This document shows, piece after piece, positions 58,320-64,000 of a stretch of DNA of 64,000 nucleotides. Position 1 is the stretch's first letter, and the number at the start of each line of letters is the position of its first letter. The DNA lies in the NCBI RefSeq assembly GCF_016469035.1, contig NZ_JAEHJZ010000040.1, forward strand, positions 1 through 64,000, written 5' to 3'. The DNA comes from Gelidibacter salicanalis. GTDB lineage: Bacteria > Bacteroidota > Bacteroidia > Flavobacteriales > Flavobacteriaceae. The position numbers and the translations under genes are program-made. The notes below the pieces were generated by a model. That model worked only from the letters and a program-made list of their open reading frames with translations. It had not been told where the DNA came from and made no database searches.

Positions 58320-59061
58320 TTATTCTTACGTAGGGATTTCATTTATTGTCCTGTTGTTTGGAATTTATTTCGTTCCAAAAATTATAGACCGTGTCAATAA
58401 CAAAGACGTTGTTAGAGATGAAAGTAGGACTGAAGACATTAACCTCAATCCGAAAAAGAAACCAGGAAATCTGTCAGATTTAGAATTTATGGAACTCAAT
58501 GGCGTACGTAAAAAAGTACCGGCTTTTAGTTTTACCAATCAGAATGGAGAAACCATCACCAATAAAGATTACGAGGGTAAAGTATATGTTTTGGAGTTCT
58601 TTTTTACAACCTGTCCTACCATTTGCCCTAAAATGAATGCGAACATGCTTGAGCTTCAAAACACGTTTTCTGATGAAAATGATTTTGGTATTGCATCATT
58701 TTCCATCGCGCCAAGCATCGATACGCCTGAAGTATTAAAGACTTATGCTGATGAACACGGCGTTACCAACCCCAATTGGAATATGATGACTGGAAATCAA
58801 GCAGACATCTATAAATTGGCCAATGATGGTTTTTATTTATACACCGCTGAAGATGATAGCGTAGAAGGCGGATTTGAGCATTCAGGTAATTTTGCGCTGA
58901 TTGATAAAAACGGATTTATTCGCTCCAGAGCAGATACCTCTGGAAGTCCTATTATCTATTACAACGGTATGATTTCTGAAGAAGAAAAAACAGATAAAGA
59001 GGGTATGGAACAACAAATCACCATGTTAAAGGAAGACATTGCAAAATTATTGAAGGAATAA
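58303..59061 (+). CDS. SCO1/SenC family copper chaperone
   Basis: The 252-residue membrane-anchored protein delivers copper to, or keeps reduced, the CuA site of oxidase subunit II. One N-terminal membrane helix (about 5-24) precedes a thioredoxin-like domain with the copper motif CPTICP (Cys104 and Cys108) and the third ligand His193 in GGFEHSGNFALID. All ligands are intact. The ATG at 58303 is preferred; it overlaps the upstream gene by 17 bp. The DUF420 gene starts 1 bp after the stop. This is a typical oxidase assembly neighbourhood. Confidence 0.93.
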   Translation: MSKKTNYSYVGISFIVLLFGIYFVPKIIDRVNNKDVVRDESRTEDINLNPKKKPGNLSDLEFMELNGVRKKVPAFSFTNQNGETITNKDYEGKVYVLEFFFTTCPTICPKMNANMLELQNTFSDENDFGIASFSIAPSIDTPEVLKTYADEHGVTNPNWNMMTGNQADIYKLANDGFYLYTAEDDSVEGGFEHSGNFALIDKNGFIRSRADTSGSPIIYYNGMISEEEKTDKEGMEQQITMLKEDIAKLLKE

Positions 59062-59062
59062 C

Positions 59063-59608
59063 ATGGAGCACACTAACCTAGCCGCGGAGAAAAAATATAA
59101 CAAATGGATTGTTTTTCTATCCATTGTCATTCCTCTAGCAGTGGCTGCCTTATTTGGAGTCAACTTACGCGATTTAGGGTTTGATGTGGAGCCCCTAACA
59201 TTTTTACCGCCCATTTATGCCACGATAAATGGACTGACCGCTTTAATTTTGATCGTTGCTTTTTGGGCGGTCAAAAATAAAAAAATCAAACTTCATGAAA
59301 GATTGATGACTACCGCCATTGGTTGTTCCGTTCTGTTCTTGGTGATGTATGTCGCCTATCACATGACAAGCGACTCCACGTCTTACGGCGGGGAAGGCCT
59401 TATGAGATCTATTTATTTCTTTATTTTAATTACCCATATCATTCTGTCAATCATTATCATCCCCTTTGTTCTGATCACTTATGTGCGGGCCATCACCAAT
59501 AATATTGAACGCCATAAAAAAATAGCAAGGATCACATTTCCTATGTGGTTATATGTGGCACTATCTGGAGTAATTGTTTATATTATGATTTCACCTTATT
59601 ATGCTTAA
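59063..59608 (+). CDS. DUF420 membrane protein (oxidase assembly, CtaM-like)
   Basis: The 181-residue protein has five predicted helices with several conserved histidines (KLHERLMTTA, YVAYHMTSDS, ILITHIILSIIIIPF, IERHKKIARITFPMWLYVALSGVI), the DUF420 pattern. Relatives in Firmicutes (CtaM) are needed for assembly or activity of cytochrome oxidase. It lies 1 bp after the SCO1 gene, which supports the same role here. Confidence 0.88.
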   Translation: MEHTNLAAEKKYNKWIVFLSIVIPLAVAALFGVNLRDLGFDVEPLTFLPPIYATINGLTALILIVAFWAVKNKKIKLHERLMTTAIGCSVLFLVMYVAYHMTSDSTSYGGEGLMRSIYFFILITHIILSIIIIPFVLITYVRAITNNIERHKKIARITFPMWLYVALSGVIVYIMISPYYA

Positions 59609-59609
59609 A

Positions 59610-59831
59610 ATGAAAAAGAAAGTCCTTTTAATGCTCTTTACGTTTATTACCTTTATCACTACAAATGCACAGTGCGCTATGTGTCGTGCAGTATTGGAAA
59701 GTGAAGACGGCCAATCTACCGCCAAGGGCGTTAATGATGGTATTGTCTACCTCATGGTCATTCCGTATTTACTGGTGGGGGGCATCGGGATTGCCATTTA
59801 CATGAAGTATTTCAGAAAGCAAAAAGCCTAA
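59610..59831 (+). CDS. Small membrane protein with a CxxC motif in the oxidase cluster
   Basis: The 73-residue protein has a signal-like N-terminus ending TTNAQ, then CAMCR (two cysteines two residues apart), a polar part SEDGQSTAKGVNDGIVYL and a membrane helix (MVIPYLLVGGIGIAIYMKY). The start is ATG at 59610 (another at 59601 overlaps the DUF420 stop). Function is unknown. The CxxC next to SCO1 and the DUF420 gene suggests a thiol or copper role, an inference from context. Confidence 0.7.
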   Translation: MKKKVLLMLFTFITFITTNAQCAMCRAVLESEDGQSTAKGVNDGIVYLMVIPYLLVGGIGIAIYMKYFRKQKA

Positions 59832-59965
59832 AAAAAATCTATTCTCTTTGTAACAATCTGTAGCTTTAGCAGTCTAACTAGTGCATGTTCAGGGCAAGTC
59901 TTAACAAATTGTTAAGATATTTAGCGTCTTGTTTTATGTAACATTGTAGTATTAAAGGTCTCTAA

Positions 59966-60667
59966 ATGATACAAATAAAAGATTTACATAAATCCTACCA
60001 CATGGGTACCAACTCACTTCATGTGTTAAAAGGAATTAATTTTGACGTAAAACAAGGTGAATTGGTATCAATCATGGGGTCTTCAGGGTCAGGAAAATCC
60101 ACACTTCTAAATATTTTGGGAATGTTAGATGAAGCTGATGAAGGGTCTTATACCTTAGACAATGTGCCTATTAAAAATCTTAATGAGAAAATTGCTGCCA
60201 ACTACAGAAACAAATTTCTCGGATTTATCTTTCAATCTTTTAATCTTATCAATTATAAATCTGCTTTAGATAACGTTGCACTGCCTTTGTATTACCAAGG
60301 GTTGCCTCGCAAAGAACGCGTAGAAAAGGCAATGCATTACCTTGATAAAGTAGGTTTGGCCCCATGGTCTCACCATTTGCCCAATGAGTTGTCTGGCGGA
60401 CAAAAACAACGGGTGGCTATAGCGAGAGCATTGGCAAGTGATCCAAAAGTGTTGTTGGCCGATGAACCTACGGGAGCACTGGATACGAAAACGTCCTATG
60501 AAGTGATGGATCTTATTCAGGGCATTAATGATGAAGGAAAAACTATTTTAGTGGTCACTCACGAACACGATATTGCCCAAATGACAAAACGTATTGTCAA
60601 TTTAAAAGACGGTGTCATCATTGATGATAGTGTCGTAGAACAAGTAAGAGCGTCCCAGTATGTTTGA
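59966..60667 (+). CDS. ABC transporter ATP-binding protein (MacB/LolD type)
   Basis: The 233-residue ATPase has Walker A GSSGSGKSTLL, Q-loop FIFQSFNLI, signature LSGGQKQRVAIARAL, Walker B VLLADEPTGALD and switch His in VVTHEHD. It belongs to the MacB/LolD subfamily that works with FtsX-like permeases. It overlaps the first permease by 8 bp and starts an export operon of ATPase, two permeases and an adaptor. Confidence 0.94.
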   Translation: MIQIKDLHKSYHMGTNSLHVLKGINFDVKQGELVSIMGSSGSGKSTLLNILGMLDEADEGSYTLDNVPIKNLNEKIAANYRNKFLGFIFQSFNLINYKSALDNVALPLYYQGLPRKERVEKAMHYLDKVGLAPWSHHLPNELSGGQKQRVAIARALASDPKVLLADEPTGALDTKTSYEVMDLIQGINDEGKTILVVTHEHDIAQMTKRIVNLKDGVIIDDSVVEQVRASQYV

Positions 60668-61904
60668 TATTGAACGGTGGCAGGAAATTTTTGAGACCTT
60701 AAGTAAAAATAAACTGCGTACGTTTTTGACGGGTCTTTCTGTAGCCTCAGGAATTTTTATTTTGGTGATTCTTCTCGGCTTTAGCTCTGGAATTCAAAAT
60801 GGGGTCACCTCACAATTTGAGCGAGACGCTACAAATAGCATTTCGGTTTGGACAGGTGTAACCACCAAAGAATATAAGGGTTTAAACCCTGGGCGGCGTA
60901 TTCAACTCAAAAATGAAGATTTTAACGCCGTTGTGACCAAATACAACGACAATTTAGAATATAAATCGGCCTTCTACACCATATGGGGCGGCTTGGTCAA
61001 CTATAAAAATGAATCAGGGAACTACAGGATTCAAGGCGTTATGCCAGACAATCAATTTATCGAAAATGCAGACATCTCTCAAGGACGGTTCTTAAACCAT
61101 TCCGATGTTGTAGGTGCTAAAAAGGTTGCCGTTATTGGTAATAAAGTGAGTCAGGATCTCTTTAAAGGTGACGATCCAATAGGAAAGGACATTTCACTTT
61201 ATGGCATTAATTTTAAAGTGATTGGTGTGTTCTTTGACCCAGGAGGAGAACGTGATGAAAGTAAGGTGATGATGCCAATTACAACGGCGCAAAAGGCATT
61301 TAATGGCGGCAACGATATTAGAAGTATGATGTATACTGTAAAAATGTCTGATAATTTTGATGAGGCGGTAGCACTTTCTGAACAGATTTCTTTAGGCATC
61401 GAAAATGATATCAAGGAAACTCACATTATAGCCCCAGATGATATCAGTGCCGTTAGGGTAAATAATACCTTGGAAGAAGCACGTAAAATATACTCTTTAG
61501 TAGATACCATAAAAGCTGTGTTCTGGTTTGTAGGTATCGGAACCATTATTGCCGGTGTGGTAGGCGTTGGTAATATTATGCTCATTATTGTTAAGGAGCG
61601 TACCAAAGAAATTGGAATCAGAAAAGCATTGGGCGCTGAACCAATGTCTATTGTGGGCATGATTTTGCAAGAATCAGTTTTTGTGACCATGTTCTCAGGA
61701 CTCTTCGGACTCGTTGCAGGCTTGGGGCTTCTAGAGTTTGTAGGACCTTTGATAGAAAGCGATTTTATAAAGTATCCGCAAGTAGATTTTAACACTGCGT
61801 TGACTACCGTATTTGTTTTGGTGTTTGCAGGCGCCATTGCAGGGTTTATTCCTGCATACCGCGCAGCTAAAATTAAACCAATTGTAGCACTAAGAGACGA
61901 ATAA
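60660..61904 (+). CDS. ABC transporter permease (MacB/FtsX type), first
   Basis: The 414-residue permease has the MacB layout: one N-terminal helix (about 20-45), a periplasmic core domain of about 220 residues, then three C-terminal helices (about 285-400). Near the C-terminus are the FtsX-family motifs GVGNIMLIIVKERTKEIGIRKALGA and AGFIPAYRAAKIKPIVALR. It is fused to no ATPase, so it depends on the preceding gene. It overlaps that gene by 8 bp and lies 1 bp before its paralogue. Confidence 0.93.
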   Translation: MFDIERWQEIFETLSKNKLRTFLTGLSVASGIFILVILLGFSSGIQNGVTSQFERDATNSISVWTGVTTKEYKGLNPGRRIQLKNEDFNAVVTKYNDNLEYKSAFYTIWGGLVNYKNESGNYRIQGVMPDNQFIENADISQGRFLNHSDVVGAKKVAVIGNKVSQDLFKGDDPIGKDISLYGINFKVIGVFFDPGGERDESKVMMPITTAQKAFNGGNDIRSMMYTVKMSDNFDEAVALSEQISLGIENDIKETHIIAPDDISAVRVNNTLEEARKIYSLVDTIKAVFWFVGIGTIIAGVVGVGNIMLIIVKERTKEIGIRKALGAEPMSIVGMILQESVFVTMFSGLFGLVAGLGLLEFVGPLIESDFIKYPQVDFNTALTTVFVLVFAGAIAGFIPAYRAAKIKPIVALRDE

Positions 61905-61905
61905 T

Positions 61906-63165
61906 ATGTTTAATAGAGACCGTTGGGACGAAATATTAGAAGCATTAAACGCCAATAAGTTCAGAACTTTGTTGTCGGCATTTGGTGTGTTTTGGGGGAT
62001 TACAATTTTAGTGCTTTTATTGGCCTTGACTAATGGCCTTAAAAACGGAGTTACTGCAGGCTTTGGTAATTTTGCTACCAACTCTATGTTTGTCTGGACG
62101 CAACAAACTTCTAAACCTTATAAAGGATTACCTAAAGGACGCCGCTTCAATTTTAAATTGGACGATGTTGCCGCATTAAAGAATGATTTCCCACAACTCA
62201 AATACGTATCGCCCCGTAACCAATTGGGCGGGTATAGCGGTGCGAATAATGTAGTGCGAGGTACCAAAACAGGGGCGTTTCAAGTAAATGGCGATTATCC
62301 TGAATTTATCAATCAACAGCCTATGGATATCCTGCAGGGCCGTTTTGTGAGTTATTCAGATATCAACGCCAATAGAAAAGTTTGCGTTATCGGTACAGGC
62401 GTGGTGAACGGAATGTATGACAAAGGCGAAGAGGTATTGGGCACCTATATCAAGATAAATGGGGTCAATTTCATGGTTATTGGCACGTTTAAGGTTAGTA
62501 ATAGCCAAGGCGATAAGGAAGAAGATGCCAATACTATTTTTGTGCCATTTACGGCCTTCGGACAAGCTTTTAATTTTGCGGATAACGTAGGATGGTTAGC
62601 TTTAACCGCTCATGATGGCACCAGTATTACGACCATCAAACCCCAAATCATGGAATCCTTAAAAAACCGACGTAAAGTGCATCCTGAGGATGATCGCGCC
62701 ATTGGAAATTTCGATTTATCTGAAGCCTTTGGTCGTGTTAACGGACTATTTTCCATTTTAGGATTGGTAGGCTATTTTGTAGGCGCCTTAGTACTCATGT
62801 CCGGTATTATTGGGATCAGTAATATTATGCTCATCGTGGTAAAAGAACGGACTAAAGAAATAGGCGTGAGGAGAGCCTTGGGTGCCTCACCTTGGACGAT
62901 AAAATCACAAATTTTACAGGAAAGTTTAATTCTAACCATTTTATCGGGGATGGTGGGAATTACTTTTGCGGCAGGTGTTATCTGGGCCTTGAATTATGCT
63001 TTAGATGCAAATGGGCCTGTAGAAAATTTCGCTAATCCAAGTGTGAGCATGTCCGTTGTAATCACCGCCTTATTCATACTCGTAGTATCCGGATTGTTAG
63101 CAGGTTTGATTCCTGCCAACAGTGCCACAAAAATGAAACCTGTGGATGCCTTAAGAATTGACTAA
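61906..63165 (+). CDS. ABC transporter permease (MacB/FtsX type), second
   Basis: The 419-residue permease is paralogous to the preceding one, with the same N-terminal helix, periplasmic domain and three C-terminal helices, and the signatures GISNIMLIVVKERTKEIGVRRALGA and AGLIPANSATKMKPVDALR. Two distinct permeases suggest a heterodimeric channel. It starts 1 bp after the first and is followed after 99 bp by the adaptor gene. Confidence 0.93.
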   Translation: MFNRDRWDEILEALNANKFRTLLSAFGVFWGITILVLLLALTNGLKNGVTAGFGNFATNSMFVWTQQTSKPYKGLPKGRRFNFKLDDVAALKNDFPQLKYVSPRNQLGGYSGANNVVRGTKTGAFQVNGDYPEFINQQPMDILQGRFVSYSDINANRKVCVIGTGVVNGMYDKGEEVLGTYIKINGVNFMVIGTFKVSNSQGDKEEDANTIFVPFTAFGQAFNFADNVGWLALTAHDGTSITTIKPQIMESLKNRRKVHPEDDRAIGNFDLSEAFGRVNGLFSILGLVGYFVGALVLMSGIIGISNIMLIVVKERTKEIGVRRALGASPWTIKSQILQESLILTILSGMVGITFAAGVIWALNYALDANGPVENFANPSVSMSVVITALFILVVSGLLAGLIPANSATKMKPVDALRID

Positions 63166-63264
63166 TTAAAAACAATACTAACTAAAAAATGAACCACCAA
63201 TTTACAATACGAATTATATTTAAAGTGCAACATTTGACCAATAAAAAACAATAAATATCATCAA

Positions 63265-64000
63265 ATGAAAAGAACAAAAACAGTAATCATTTTAGTGTTA
63301 ATCGTTGCCTTGTTCGCAACGGCCTTAATCTACTTGTACCTAAAAAATCAGGAAGATCCGGTGACTTACACTACAGATTCTCCAATTGAACAAACCATTG
63401 TGGTCAAAACCGTGGCTACGGGAAATATTGTGCCTAAAGATGAAGTGCTTATTAAATCTAATATTTCGGGGGTTATTGAAGAAGTGTTTATTGAGGCTGG
63501 AGAGTATGTGAAGTCGGGCGACTTAATTGCGCAAATTAGGGTGATTCCTAATGTGTCCTCGTTAACCAGTGCTAAAAACAGCATTTCTTCCAATCAAACA
63601 GCTTTGCAAACGGCAAAAATCAATCTGCAAACCCAACAAACTAATTATGACCGTCAAAAGGCATTGTTTGATAAAGGTGTGATTTCTTCCAATGAGTTTG
63701 AGAGCATCAAAAATACTTACCTTCAAACCAAGCAAAGTGTGCAACAAGCGGAAATTAATTTGAATTCTTCGCGTCAGAATTTTGATATCGTTAAAACAGG
63801 AACTACGTCAGGGTTGGGTAATATTGCTCAAACACAGGTAAGAGCAACAGTTTCAGGAATGGTGTTGGATGTCCCGGTCAAAGAAGGCAACCAAGTTATT
63901 GAAGCAAACAACTTTAATGAAGGCACATCAATTGCATCGTTGGCCGATGTTAAAAAGATGATTTTTGAAGGTAAAGTTGATGAAAGTGAAGTGGGTAAAA
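63265..64000 (+). CDS. Periplasmic adaptor (HlyD/MacA-like membrane fusion protein), partial at the window edge
   Basis: The frame opens with ATG at 63265 and stays open to the last base, at least 245 residues. The N-terminus is one membrane helix (about 6-26), then a barrel-sandwich/lipoyl half motif (TVATGNIVPKDEVLIKSNIS, then GVIEEVFIEAGEYVKSGDLI), an alpha-helical hairpin of about 90 residues rich in Gln/Asn (about 95-175), then the second lipoyl half (RATVSGMVLDVPVKEGNQV) and the start of the beta-barrel. This matches MacA-type adaptors that link an ABC exporter to an outer membrane channel. The C-terminus and any TolC gene lie beyond the window. Confidence 0.9.
   Translation, partial: MKRTKTVIILVLIVALFATALIYLYLKNQEDPVTYTTDSPIEQTIVVKTVATGNIVPKDEVLIKSNISGVIEEVFIEAGEYVKSGDLIAQIRVIPNVSSLTSAKNSISSNQTALQTAKINLQTQQTNYDRQKALFDKGVISSNEFESIKNTYLQTKQSVQQAEINLNSSRQNFDIVKTGTTSGLGNIAQTQVRATVSGMVLDVPVKEGNQVIEANNFNEGTSIASLADVKKMIFEGKVDESEVGK

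Noticed and set aside
63189-63254. A 21-codon open frame between the second permease and the adaptor gene.
   Set aside because: It is too short to support, with no recognisable signal or motif; the gap is normal for an operon.

Overview
The window reads as chromosomal DNA of a marine-type Flavobacteriaceae (Bacteroidetes). The evidence is an AT-rich base composition, promoters of the Bacteroidetes form (TTTG, about 19 nt, TAnnTTTG) instead of sigma-70 boxes, few Shine-Dalgarno sequences, a complete sprA (type IX secretion/gliding translocon), a RemB-like gliding protein, an alternative complex III (act) operon joined to a cytochrome oxidase, and flavobacterial gene orders such as rimP-nusA-infB and ruvA-sprA-gcvH. 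The genus cannot be fixed from sequence reading alone.

Layout. 1-377: the C-terminal part of a probable HpaII-like restriction endonuclease, apparently frameshifted. 534-10159: polA, an aldehyde dehydrogenase, a lipoprotein GH92 alpha-mannosidase, a membrane metallophosphoesterase and a thioredoxin-fold protein without its CxxC. 10156-14244 (minus): a polysaccharide deacetylase interrupted in frame by three 40-bp GC-rich palindromic repeats, and a DUF2723 membrane protein. 14422-15158: tRNA-Gln with a near-perfect promoter and terminator, then a repeat-rich intergenic region. 15162-15986: a tandem universal stress protein. 16044-20815: the rimP-nusA-infB translation/transcription operon, preceded by a promoter and an attenuator-like hairpin. 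20997-21377: a SPOR protein.

21565-33566: a 12-kb respiratory operon, actABCDEF-coxBA. ACIII oxidises menaquinol and passes electrons through c-type hemes to the aa3/caa3-type oxidase. The rest of the oxidase and its assembly genes lie at 54370-59831: ctaB (heme O synthase), two subunit III genes, subunit IV, a Sco-related protein without cysteines, SCO1, a DUF420 protein and a small CxxC protein.

33631-42157: ruvB, an orphan cytochrome P450, queG, an Omp85-like outer membrane protein, a hybrid malic enzyme and ruvA. 42164-54198: the cell-surface/gliding block with sprA, gcvH, a VanZ-like protein, two tandem TonB-like proteins and a RemB-like barrel protein whose N-terminus carries the same TonB-like C-terminal domain. 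59966-64000: a MacAB-type ABC exporter (ATPase, two permeases, periplasmic adaptor cut by the window edge).

Most of the window is ordinary flavobacterial core genome. The observations that stand out are the in-frame palindromic repeat array in the deacetylase gene, the dispersed CAGCGCAGCGGTCT repeat family, the triplet of TonB-like domains ending in a fusion to a barrel, the helix-hairpin-helix tail on ActC, the His/Asp-rich loops on ActF and CoxA, and the degraded restriction enzyme at the left edge. I found no CRISPR array, insertion sequence, integrase, rRNA gene or obvious new defence system.
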